Source: an uncultured Clostridia bacterium (GTDB lineage Bacteria > Bacillota > Clostridia > TANB77 > CAG-508). From it: a stretch of DNA of 20,807 bases. The position numbers and the translations under genes were made by a program. The DNA is taken from contig CANQRO010000015.1 in NCBI GenBank assembly GCA_947626205.1, forward strand, positions 1 to 20,807. Reading direction: 5' to 3'. This document shows positions 7,148 to 14,266 of the stretch, piece after piece. A model generated the notes under the pieces. It saw nothing but the letters and a program-made list of their open reading frames with translations, was not told where the DNA came from and made no database searches. The stretch's first letter is position 1. Every line of letters starts with the position of its first letter.

Positions 7148-8005
7148 CTATTCTGCAACTGGTATTTTACCTAATTTTACATCTTTATTATAATCATATC
7201 CAACCACTTCAAAATCTTCTACTTTAAAATCGTAAAAGTTTGTTGTCGAATTGTGAATTTTTAACTGTGGTTTTACATCCATTGGCTTAGCTTCTAATAG
7301 TTGCTCTATTAATGGAACATGCCTATCATAAATATGACAATCTCCTATATTATGTGTTAATGTTCCAACTTTTAGTCCACTAACTTGTGCAAACATATGC
7401 GTTAAAGCTGCATATTGCATTGTATTCCATCCGTTTGCTGCTAACATGTCTTGTGAACGTTGATTTAAAATTAAATGCAATTTTCCATCCTTAACAAGCC
7501 ATTGAGTTCCAAATGCACAAGGTTCTAAGTTCATATCCTTTAATTCTTCATGATTAAATAAATTTGTCATAATTCTTCTGCTTGACTGGTCATTTTTCAA
7601 TAAATACAATACGTAATCTACTTGATCCATCTTCTTTATTCCGTTTTTTGTTTTAAAGTCATATTTTTTTGCGAATTGATATCCATATGCTTTACCAATT
7701 GTGCCATCTTCTCCTGCCCATTGATCCCATATATGTGAATTTAATTCACTTACTTTATTAGATTTTTTCTGCCAGATCCATAAAATTTCATCTATTGCTC
7801 TTTTTACAGTATTTGAATTATTTCTTAGAGTGATCATTGGAAATTCTTTTTCTAAATCATATTTATTTTGAACTCCTACAATTGAATAATAATTTGCTTC
7901 TGTTCCATCCTCCCATCTTGTTCGCACATTAGTTCCTTTAGATGAATATCCATGTTCTAATATTTCTTTACATGTATTTATAAAATTTTTATCTGCTTCA
8001 GTCAT
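7148..8005 (-). CDS. thyA: thymidylate synthase (ThyA type)
   Basis: The 285-residue enzyme methylates dUMP to dTMP using methylenetetrahydrofolate and releases dihydrofolate. The catalytic cysteine is Cys163 in LEPCAFGTQW, near the expected place, followed by the dUMP-binding stretch NQRSQDMLAANGWNTMQYAA and HNIGDCHIYDRHVPL near the C-terminus. The usual PPCHxxxQ motif is altered to EPCAFGTQW, but the cysteine and glutamine are kept. The ATG follows AAGGAGGG with seven bases between. A promoter with TTGAAA and a perfect TATAAT lies just upstream, making thyA the first gene of the thyA-folA operon. Presence of ThyA with FolA implies that the flavin-dependent ThyX is not needed. Confidence 0.96.
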   Translation of the reverse strand: MTEADKNFINTCKEILEHGYSSKGTNVRTRWEDGTEANYYSIVGVQNKYDLEKEFPMITLRNNSNTVKRAIDEILWIWQKKSNKVSELNSHIWDQWAGEDGTIGKAYGYQFAKKYDFKTKNGIKKMDQVDYVLYLLKNDQSSRRIMTNLFNHEELKDMNLEPCAFGTQWLVKDGKLHLILNQRSQDMLAANGWNTMQYAALTHMFAQVSGLKVGTLTHNIGDCHIYDRHVPLIEQLLEAKPMDVKPQLKIHNSTTNFYDFKVEDFEVVGYDYNKDVKLGKIPVAE

Positions 8006-8030
8006 TTTTAGCCCTCCTTTTACTTATTGA

Positions 8031-8059
8031 ATTATATTATATGAAATACTAATTTTCAA
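8031..8059 (-). promoter_or_regulatory. promoter of thyA-folA
   Basis: TTGAAA (8059-8054) and TATAAT (8036-8031) on the minus strand are exactly 17 bases apart. The thyA ATG lies 25 bases downstream of the -10. Confidence 0.75.
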
Positions 8060-8062
8060 CAA

Positions 8063-8094
8063 AAAAGAAGAAATATTTTCATATTTCTTCTTTT
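8063..8094 (-). terminator. intrinsic terminator of the coiled-coil gene
   Basis: A perfect 14-bp stem (AAAAGAAGAAATAT / ATATTTCTTCTTTT) with a 4-base loop starts eight bases after the stop of the gene at 8102 and is followed by T-rich sequence on the minus strand. It insulates the thyA promoter immediately beyond it. Confidence 0.8.
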
Positions 8095-8101
8095 AATATT
8101 T

Positions 8102-8986
8102 TTATTCTCCTCTTCCTTCTGGAAGTACTGGCATATCAAGTACAACTTTAATTTTAAATACATAACTAATAGCTCTAACGACTTTGCTATTTTTTATTCT
8201 TTGCCATAATGTAGGTTTTACATCTACCCTAGTTTCTGCAAGATATTTAGCATTCTTTTGTTCATTAACAGATACTTTAGATTGTTCAACTTTTTCTGTT
8301 ACTGGTTTTGTAACTACTGTTTCTTCAACTTCTTGAATTTGATCTTCTTCTACATTGTAATCCACTGGTGTTGGGATAACTTTAAGAGCATCTGCTACTT
8401 CAATTCCTATATAACTTAATGCTTTAGAACGATCTTCTATTCTTTCCATATCAATTTCTATATGTAAATTTGATTCTAAGTTACCAATTCTTGCATTAAT
8501 CAATTTTATAGCATCTTGATAATTTTGAGAAGTTGTACTCTTAGATCTTCCTATAATGCCTAATGTATCTATTATATCATCTCCAAAATTAACTTCTGCT
8601 TCTTTAACTCGTGCTTTCCAATCTTTTTCTTTATTTTCAACAACTTCTAATAATTCTTTCAAATCACCAGATAGCATAATATTTTTTTCTCTTTGTCTAA
8701 TTAATTCTTCAATTTGTTTTGTGTTTTCCTCAAATTGGTTTGTTGCATATTCAACTAATCCATAAGCTGCCTTATAAACATCTTTTGGAAAATTTTTCTT
8801 TTTTGGATATTCAATTAAATATGTTTTAATAGACTCAATTAAATCTTTAAAATAAGAATCTTCATCTAATTGCACTATTTGTTTTTTGCTATTTGGATTA
8901 ATCATTTTTTGTACCTTATCAATGTTTGATAAGATTTTTTCTTGCGTAATTACCATTCTTACGTTTACTATGCCGCTTTTTGACAT
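8102..8986 (-). CDS. unknown cytoplasmic coiled-coil protein, 294 residues
   Basis: I do not recognise this family. The first 210 residues are strongly helical and charged. A likely coiled coil spans about residues 80-130 (QFEENTKQIEELIRQREKN and KELLEVVENKEKDWKARVKE). A second helical stretch around 150-190 leads to a short acidic linker rich in Glu and Val (EEDQIQEVEETVVTK). The C-terminal 50 residues are basic (LWQRIKNSKVVRAISYVFKI) and end MPVLPEGRGE. No signal peptide or clear membrane helix is seen. The start has GGAGG at proper spacing. The gene has its own strong promoter and a perfect terminator, so it is an independent unit and is probably well expressed. The helical body and amphipathic basic tail would suit a structural or membrane-associated role, but that is inference. 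Confidence 0.7.
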   Translation of the reverse strand: MSKSGIVNVRMVITQEKILSNIDKVQKMINPNSKKQIVQLDEDSYFKDLIESIKTYLIEYPKKKNFPKDVYKAAYGLVEYATNQFEENTKQIEELIRQREKNIMLSGDLKELLEVVENKEKDWKARVKEAEVNFGDDIIDTLGIIGRSKSTTSQNYQDAIKLINARIGNLESNLHIEIDMERIEDRSKALSYIGIEVADALKVIPTPVDYNVEEDQIQEVEETVVTKPVTEKVEQSKVSVNEQKNAKYLAETRVDVKPTLWQRIKNSKVVRAISYVFKIKVVLDMPVLPEGRGE

Positions 8987-9034
8987 TGTAAACCTCCCTC
9001 CTTTGTCCTACGTATTATTACTTAATCTTATAAA

Positions 9035-9063
9035 ATTATACAACTTATTATAAAAAACTACAA
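9035..9063 (-). promoter_or_regulatory. promoter of the coiled-coil gene
   Basis: TTGTAG (9063-9058) and TATAAT (9040-9035) are 17 bases apart on the minus strand; the start codon is 48 bases further on. It falls in the 172-base gap after the TetR gene. Confidence 0.7.
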
Positions 9064-9158
9064 TAGGATTTAATTAAATTTATATTTCGATTTCGTTACA
9101 ATTTTATTACAAAATAAATTAAAAAGTCAACATTATTTTCAATTTTTTTATACTTTTT

Positions 9159-9731
9159 TTACTTATTAGTTGCAAAGCCTTTTAATATTGAATTGTCAAA
9201 TTCTTTATATAATTTTGCAATATCAATTTCCTTTTTAACTTTTGCTTTATATATTAAACTAGCACAAGTTAATCCAAAAATTCCAGATGCAATTACCTCT
9301 GGATCTACTCCTACTATTTCTTTTTTTTCTATGCCTTCACGTACAATATCTTCAACTTTCTTTATGTATTCAACTACTTTTTCTTTGCACATAATATTTC
9401 TTTCTTCATGTCCCCAAATTTGACTAAGTACAATGCTCATAAAATCTTCATACTTTGCTATAATTTTAATTTGAATTAAAACTACAGCACGTAGTTTATC
9501 AATGCAATTATCTAATTTAGAAATTTTAATATCTATACTGTTTTTTAATAGTTTCATTCCTTCTTCAACTAGAAAGTTAAAAATTTCTTCTTTACTAGAA
9601 AAATGATAATACAAAGTACCTTTAGCCACTCCTACAGTTGCTGTAATTTCTTCAATACTTGTAGCATCATATCCCTTTTTAGCAAATAACTTCATAGAAG
9701 TTTCAAATATTTTTCGTTTTGTCTTGTTCAT
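9159..9731 (-). CDS. TetR-family transcriptional regulator
   Basis: The 190-residue protein has the TetR helix-turn-helix at its N-terminus: ETSMKLFAKKGYDATSIEEI followed by VGVAKGTLYYHFSSKEEIF, the recognition helix and the YYHF signature. The rest is the helical ligand-binding and dimerisation domain, which carries no recognisable ligand motif. The ATG at 9731 has AGGAG at good distance. A longer frame to 9758 overlaps the end of the kinase gene and has no site of its own. It is the last gene of the yicC-remA-rpoZ-kinase unit, eight bases after the kinase stop, so it would be made together with these genes. Whether it regulates this operon or a distant target cannot be told from the sequence. 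Confidence 0.9.
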   Translation of the reverse strand: MNKTKRKIFETSMKLFAKKGYDATSIEEITATVGVAKGTLYYHFSSKEEIFNFLVEEGMKLLKNSIDIKISKLDNCIDKLRAVVLIQIKIIAKYEDFMSIVLSQIWGHEERNIMCKEKVVEYIKKVEDIVREGIEKKEIVGVDPEVIASGIFGLTCASLIYKAKVKKEIDIAKLYKEFDNSILKGFATNK

Positions 9732-9739
9732 TATTTCTC

Positions 9740-10319
9740 CTATTCCTTTTTTAGCCATTCTTCATATGCCTTTACAACAATTTCACATATTTCTTCTGGC
9801 TTTAAATTTGTTGTATCTATAACAAGGTCATAATTAGACATATCATCACGATTAACACCGTATTCTTCTATCCATCGATTTGTTTCTTCAACATGTCTGT
9901 CCAAGATTTTGTTCTTTGCATCTTCTTTTGAAGAAAAAGGTTCTGTACCTTTCCTAGCCTGATCTAAAAATGCTCTTTCAACTGCTACATTTATATCAAC
10001 TTTTAGATATATTTTAAAAGAATTAGGCACTGCATACCATCCGCAATTTTGCATCTATTATCAAATTATCATGTTCACTAGCGTATAATGTAGCACTTTT
10101 TTCAATATCTTTATCTAAATCTGGATGTTCATTTAAATAAATTTGAAATTCGTTTATATTCATACCTTTTTCGCTAGCTAGTTTTCTTACATATTGTCCA
10201 TTACGGTAAATTTCATATCCTAACTTATTTTTTAATTCATTAGATAAAGTACCTTGTCCACTTGCGTGGTCACCTGCTATCGTAATAATATGCTTCTTTT
10301 CTACTGTTCCTCGTCGCAT
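9740..10319 (-). CDS. cytidylate-kinase-like P-loop protein interrupted by a +1 shift at CGG
   Basis: Two frames form one protein of 192 residues. Frame 0 gives the P-loop region HIITIAGDHASGQGTLSNEL and runs to NLIIDAKL at residue 92, then CGG (10043-10041), five more codons and a stop. The +1 frame continues GWYAVPNSFKIYLKVDINVA and stays intact for 100 residues. Dropping the C gives IIDAKL-GWYAVPNSFKI, the expected layout, where cytidylate-kinase-like proteins have a LGW-type stretch before the strand SFKIYL. The usual Walker lysine is replaced (GQGT), as is seen in archaeal-type CMP kinases. The likely activity is phosphate transfer to CMP or a related nucleotide, but this is not certain. 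The ATG at 10319 follows AGGTGA and overlaps rpoZ by 19 bases. A kinase stands here although gmk, usual in this operon, is missing. Confidence 0.82.
10041..10043 (-). other. in-frame CGG at a +1 frame junction (site 2)
   Basis: Frame 0 reads AAA TTG CGG ATG GTA and stops five codons after CGG. The +1 reading is AAA TTG (C) GGA TGG TAT, joining both halves of the kinase-like protein and supplying Gly in the LGW stretch. The sequence shows the geometry only, not the mechanism. Confidence 0.75.
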
Positions 10320-10501
10320 ATTGTCACCTTTCCTTCTGCTATTTCATCTGCTGCAAGTGTTACGGTTGAAGCCTCCTCTTTATTAGTAAGTGGCTTATCT
10401 CCTTTAGATAATTGTCTTGCTCTTTTAGCTGTTGCTACAACTAATTCAAAACGATTATCCATCTTCTTTAGTAAGTCTGTAACTGTTGGTTCTACCATCA
10501 T
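10301..10501 (-). CDS. rpoZ: RNA polymerase omega subunit
   Basis: The 66-residue protein has the omega core: MMVEPTVTDLLKKMDNRFEL, then VVATAKRARQLSKG, which binds the beta-prime subunit, and a tail with KPLTNKEEASTVTLAADEIA. Omega helps to fold and hold beta-prime and binds RNA polymerase in a 1:1 ratio. Two ATGs stand side by side; the first (10501) follows AAGAAGGTAA at good distance. A frame open to 10537 overlaps remA and has no site. It sits in the order yicC-remA-rpoZ, as in many Firmicutes, and overlaps the start of the kinase-like gene. Confidence 0.93.
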   Translation of the reverse strand: MMVEPTVTDLLKKMDNRFELVVATAKRARQLSKGDKPLTNKEEASTVTLAADEIAEGKVTICDEEQ

Positions 10502-10520
10502 ATTAAAATTACCTTCTTTC

Positions 10521-10769
10521 TTATTCTTCAATATCATCCTTATCTAATCTTCCAGCTACTGTTTCTGGTTGTACACTAGATAAAATTACATGACCTGAGT
10601 CCATAATTACTACTGCTCTTGTACGTCTACCATAAGTTGCATCCACTGCCATATTAGAATCTTTTGCCTCTTGAATTATTCTTTTAATTGGTGCAGACTC
10701 TGGACTAACAATAGCAATAATTCTATTAGCTGAAACTATGTTTCCAAAACCTATATTAATTAATTGCAT
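10521..10769 (-). CDS. remA: RemA family (DUF370) DNA-binding regulator
   Basis: The 82-residue protein matches the DUF370/RemA family over its whole length, starting QLINIGFGNIVSANRIIAIV and containing DATYGRRTRAVVIMDSGHVI. In Bacillus subtilis RemA is a DNA-binding activator of biofilm-matrix operons. The arginine pair in GRRTRA belongs to the conserved basic patch of the family. It lies 11 bases after yicC and 19 bases before rpoZ, as in Bacillus except that gmk is absent from between remA and rpoZ. The start follows AAAGGAG. What it controls here is unknown; the surface-polysaccharide genes of this window are one candidate without direct evidence. Confidence 0.93.
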   Translation of the reverse strand: MQLINIGFGNIVSANRIIAIVSPESAPIKRIIQEAKDSNMAVDATYGRRTRAVVIMDSGHVILSSVQPETVAGRLDKDDIEE

Positions 10770-10780
10770 ACTTTTCTCCT

Positions 10781-11653
10781 TTATTCAATATTTTGAATTT
10801 GCTCACGAATATCTTCCAATTCGGTTTTTATATCAATTACTAAATTTGTAATTGATAAACTTGCTGACTTAGAACCAATGGTATTAGTTTCTCTATTCAT
10901 TTCTTGAATTAAAAAATCTATTTTTTTACCAATTGGGTTACTATCTTCTAACATCTTTTTAAATTGATTAATATGACTATTTAATCTTGTTAGTTCTTCT
11001 TCTACAGAACATTTATCAGCATAAATTACAATTTCTTGATTTAGCCTATCTTTATCAACAATATTAGTTTGCAATATTTCTTTAATTCTTGCTTCTAATT
11101 TTACTACATATTCTTCAACAAGTCTAGTAGAATATTCAGAAATTTCACAAACTTTTGCATTTATTCTTTCAATTCTTTCTTGTAAATCTTCTTTTATTTT
11201 TTCACCTTCGTCTTCTTTCATACGAACAAAATTAATAATAGCTTCTTTAAGTGGTATTTTTAATTCTTCCCATATTGTTTCTTCATCATCAATATTTTCA
11301 ATTATCAATACATCTGGAAATTTTGATATTTCCGTAACCTCAATATTTGAATTAATTTCATTATCTAAAGCGAGCTTTTTTAACTCTTCAATATAAATTT
11401 TGGCAAGTTCATGATTTATTTTAACATTTTTACCTTTTGAACTGTTATTTTCCAAATTAATGCTAACATCTATTTTTCCTCTTGTAACTTCAGATTGAAT
11501 TTCTTTTTTTATCTTTTCTTCTAAATAACTAATTGATTTTGGTATTTTTATATTAATATCACTATATCTATGGTTAACGGACTTTATTTCTACCTGATAA
11601 GTACGATTTTCATTTTCAAATCTTGATCTACCAAAACCTGTCATACTTTTCAT
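10781..11653 (-). CDS. yicC: YicC/YloC-family endoribonuclease
   Basis: The 290-residue protein has both halves of the family: an N-terminal YicC-like part beginning MKSMTGFGRSRFENENRTYQ with VEIKSVNHRYSDINIKIP, and a C-terminal DUF1732 part ending NRETNTIGSKSASLSITNLV with the conserved IKTELEDIREQIQNIE. YicC proteins have been shown to act as ribonucleases that reduce the stability of certain small RNAs in Escherichia coli. The start ATG overlaps the stop of the membrane-protein gene (ATGA), with AAGGAGG upstream. Its place before remA is the usual one. Confidence 0.94.
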   Translation of the reverse strand: MKSMTGFGRSRFENENRTYQVEIKSVNHRYSDINIKIPKSISYLEEKIKKEIQSEVTRGKIDVSINLENNSSKGKNVKINHELAKIYIEELKKLALDNEINSNIEVTEISKFPDVLIIENIDDEETIWEELKIPLKEAIINFVRMKEDEGEKIKEDLQERIERINAKVCEISEYSTRLVEEYVVKLEARIKEILQTNIVDKDRLNQEIVIYADKCSVEEELTRLNSHINQFKKMLEDSNPIGKKIDFLIQEMNRETNTIGSKSASLSITNLVIDIKTELEDIREQIQNIE

Positions 11654-12171
11654 TTTTTATTTTTCCTCCTTGTTTTTACAATTTGATTGATATCACTTAA
11701 ACTAGCATAATAATTTTTAACCATTTTAATATATATGTAAATAGATTTTCCAGCATAATAAAGTGCAAACAAATATGAAAACAATGCTATATACAACTCA
11801 AATCTGCTACAATATAATATGTATACATATATAGAAAACAATATTAATAATGAAATAAATAATGCTTCAATTCCATGAATACATAAATTTGTATTTTCTT
11901 TTTTATAACTTATTTCAAATAAAAATATTGTAAATACAATTAATCCTATGCTAAATACACGTAAATCTGTAACAAATATATTAGGATCAATATTTAATGC
12001 ACCCATTCCAATTAAAAATAAAAAAAGCATTACAATATCCGCTATGATAATATTTTCAAATATTTTTTTATTAATTTTATTTAGCTCGTCTTCTGGCAAT
12101 ATTTTCCTATTATCAATATACTTTTCTACTTTTTTTATATTATTAATATTGGTTTTGTTTTCTTTTTTCAT
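11650..12171 (-). CDS. unknown integral membrane protein, 173 residues
   Basis: I do not recognise the family. A charged N-terminal part of about 40 residues (MKKENKTNINNIKKVEKYID and KILPEDELNKINKKIFENII) precedes four hydrophobic segments: IIADIVMLFLFLIGMGALNI, FSIGLIVFTIFLFEISY, IHGIEALFISLLILFSIYVY, and FELYIALFSYLFALYYAGKS. The end is basic (TRRKNKK). No catalytic motif is evident. The start has AAAGGAA with a short spacer. It is the first gene of the yicC-remA-rpoZ unit and overlaps yicC by four bases (ATGA), so translation is probably coupled. A 12-bp inverted repeat lies in its upstream region. Confidence 0.75.
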   Translation of the reverse strand: MKKENKTNINNIKKVEKYIDNRKILPEDELNKINKKIFENIIIADIVMLFLFLIGMGALNIDPNIFVTDLRVFSIGLIVFTIFLFEISYKKENTNLCIHGIEALFISLLILFSIYVYILYCSRFELYIALFSYLFALYYAGKSIYIYIKMVKNYYASLSDINQIVKTRRKNKK

Positions 12172-12220
12172 TTTAAATTCCTTTTAAAAAAAATTTATAA
12201 TCTATTTTATGTTTATTTCG

Positions 12221-12260
12221 TTTACATTAAAGGAAGATTATATAAAAACTTTAATGTAAA
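12221..12260. repeat. perfect 12-bp inverted repeat around a -10-like box
   Basis: The arms TTTACATTAAAG and CTTTAATGTAAA are perfect and 16 bases apart. On the minus strand the spacer holds TATAAT, 67 bases ahead of the membrane-protein gene. There is no T-run after it, so it does not look like a terminator. It could be an operator for the operon that includes the TetR gene, but no -35 is seen at the proper distance; role unproved. Confidence 0.6.
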
Positions 12261-12314
12261 TTTACGTTTTATGATTTATAATATAACAATTTGTAAGCCA
12301 AATAAATAATATAG

Positions 12315-13068
12315 CTATTCTAATTCGTTAAATTCATACATTATTATACTTGCTAAAACAATTGGCGCTGTCTCAGTTCTTAAAATTCTTGAACCTAAAG
12401 TTATTATTTTAACATTAGATAAAGTTTTTAAAATTTCAATTTCTGTATTAGAGATTCCGTCCTTCTGGTCCTATTAATATAGCAATGTTTTTTACGTTTT
12501 CCTTATCTAAACTTTCTAATGCCTGCTTAATACTTAAGCATTGTTCTTGTTCATATGCTACTAATACTATATCATAATTTTCGAAATTTTCATATACATT
12601 TTTTAAATCTGTACACATACCTATTTTAGGTATTTTATCTCTTTTACTTTGCTTTGCAGCTACTTCAGCTATTTTTTGCCATCTTTCTACCTTCTTTTGC
12701 TTCGTCTTCTCATCAAACTTCACAACACTTCTTTCCATACACACTGGAGTAACTCCACATACACCTATTTCTGTAGCTTTTTGAATAATTTGTTCCATTT
12801 TTTCTTGTTTTGGTAATCCTTGAAAGATTTGCACATTAATTGACGCTTCCACTTTTTTCATACACTCTTCCAATATTTCTACTATAATTTTTTCTTTTTC
12901 TACATTTATAATGTTAGTTACATAAGTTTCATTTATATCAAGATTACAAACTAAAATTTTATCATTTTTTTGTAGTCTTAACACGTTTTTTATATGATTA
13001 ACATCGTCACCAACTATTTCAATAGTATTATTATTTATTTGATTACTTTTTACAAAAAATTTAAACAT
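12315..13068 (-). CDS. rsmE: 16S rRNA m3U1498 methyltransferase, interrupted by a +1 shift at CGG
   Basis: Frame 0 encodes residues 1-203 of RsmE, including the N-terminal PUA-like part (FFVKSNQINNNTIEIVGDDV), KATEIGVCGVTPVCMERSVV, RWQKIAEVAAKQSKRDKIPK, and IAILIGPEG. It then meets CGG (12459-12457) and a stop two codons later. The +1 frame supplies 47 further residues, GISNTEIEILKTLSNVKI then TLGSRILRTETAPIVLAS, which is the conserved SAM-binding knot of the SPOUT fold. Dropping the C gives the invariant IGPEGGIS. The total of 250 residues is the normal RsmE length. Without the shift the SPOUT knot would be missing and the protein inactive. RsmE methylates U1498 of 16S rRNA in the 30S subunit. 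The start follows AAGGAG. Confidence 0.9.
12457..12459 (-). other. in-frame CGG at a +1 frame junction (site 3)
   Basis: Frame 0 reads GAA GGA CGG AAT CTC TAA. The +1 reading is GAA GGA (C) GGA ATC TCT AAT, which restores the invariant GPEGG motif of RsmE. This is the clearest of the three sites because both flanks of the junction are highly conserved in the family. Confidence 0.85.
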
Positions 13069-13161
13069 TTTTACTCCTTGTAGAATGAATATATAGTTCG
13101 TTTTATATTTTATCTATTAAAAATATATTTTTATTAACTTATATATCTCTTAAATAAAACA

Positions 13162-13195
13162 AAAAGATAATAGAATTTTGATTCTACTATCTTTT
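13162..13195 (-). terminator. intrinsic terminator of xerD
   Basis: A 15-bp stem with one mismatch (AAAAGATAATAGAAT against ATTCTACTATCTTTT) and a 4-base loop starts 14 bases after the xerD stop; T-rich sequence follows on the minus strand. Confidence 0.8.
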
Positions 13196-13208
13196 ACTTC
13201 ATTTCGTT

Positions 13209-14090
13209 TTATGCTCTTGGGTGGGCATTTTTATATATGTTTTTTATACTTTCATCTTGAAATTGCATATATACTTGTGTTGAAGATATATCTGAATGTC
13301 CAAGCATAGTTTGAATTGATTTCAAATCTGCACCATTTTGTAAAAGATGTGTTGCAAAAGAATGTCTTAATACATGTGGTGTAATATCTTTTGAAATATG
13401 GGCTTGCTCTTTATAAAATTTAACAATTTTCCAAAATCCTTGTCGTGTTAATCTTTTTCCATTTGTATTAACGAATAATGCTTTTACATTTTCATCTTTA
13501 ATTAAAATTGGTCTTGAATGCTCAATATAATCTGCTAAAGCTTTTAATGAAAGTGAACCTAATGGAATATTTCTTTGCTTTGTTTTATTTTTGCAAGTAA
13601 CAATGCCCTCTTTAATATTTATATCATCTATATTTAATCCAATTATTTCAGATACTCGCATTCCTGTGGCATAAGCAAATTCTAGCATTGCCTTATCTCT
13701 AGTACCTTTTAAATCTATATTTTTAGGTTGATCTAATAATAATTCAATTTCCTTAGAAGATAATACGCATGGTACTCTTTTTTCTACTTTTGGGGATTGT
13801 ATTTTTCCAGTTGGATCTTTTTTTATCTTCTTATTACGTACTAAATATTGATAAAAAGAACGAATAGAAGCAACATTTCTTGAAATTGTAGAGGTTTTTC
13901 TTCCTATTTCTTGTAAATATAAAAAGTATTGTTTCATTTCCTCTTCAGAAATTTTTAGATAATTTAAATTGTGTTCATTTATATAATCTTTAAAAAGATT
14001 AATATCTCTTTTATATGATTGCCATGTATTATCTGATAATTTCTTATCATCCCTGATAAAATCCAAAAAATTGTTAATTTGTTTTTCCAT
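13209..14090 (-). CDS. xerD: tyrosine recombinase XerD
   Basis: The 293-residue recombinase has the N-terminal SAM-like core-binding domain (about 1-85) and the catalytic domain. Catalytic residues are visible: Arg145 in ATGMRVSE, a Lys near 169, His239 and Arg242 in HVLRH, His265 in MLGHSD and the nucleophile Tyr274 in QVYMQ. XerD with XerC resolves chromosome dimers at dif; Firmicutes commonly keep xerD next to spoIIM or fur. It lies downstream of spoIIM on the same strand, 176 bases away, which favours XerD rather than XerC or an integrase. No cargo, att-like repeat or mobile gene is near. The start has AGGGG and a short spacer. Confidence 0.9.
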   Translation of the reverse strand: MEKQINNFLDFIRDDKKLSDNTWQSYKRDINLFKDYINEHNLNYLKISEEEMKQYFLYLQEIGRKTSTISRNVASIRSFYQYLVRNKKIKKDPTGKIQSPKVEKRVPCVLSSKEIELLLDQPKNIDLKGTRDKAMLEFAYATGMRVSEIIGLNIDDINIKEGIVTCKNKTKQRNIPLGSLSLKALADYIEHSRPILIKDENVKALFVNTNGKRLTRQGFWKIVKFYKEQAHISKDITPHVLRHSFATHLLQNGADLKSIQTMLGHSDISSTQVYMQFQDESIKNIYKNAHPRA

Positions 14091-14266
14091 TTTCTTCCCC
14101 TACCCCTTATAAGTTTATTTACGTATTTTTAAAATTTACATAAATGTACTTATTGTTATATCAAATTAATTTAAAATTGTAAATAGTTTTGTAAAAAAAT
14201 TTTTTTTATTTTTATGTTGTATTATCTATAAATACGCAGTAATTACTTAAAATTAAAGCAATAGCA

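Noticed and set aside
1111..13068. Treating the three split genes as ordinary pseudogenes
   Set aside because: Each has exactly one lesion of the same kind (C before GG), with intact motifs after it. Random decay would give varied lesions and stop codons. An artefact of sequencing stays possible and is listed as a refutation.
13209..14090. xerD as integrase of a mobile element
   Set aside because: No att-like repeats, tRNA or phage genes lie nearby. Synteny with spoIIM fits the housekeeping recombinase.
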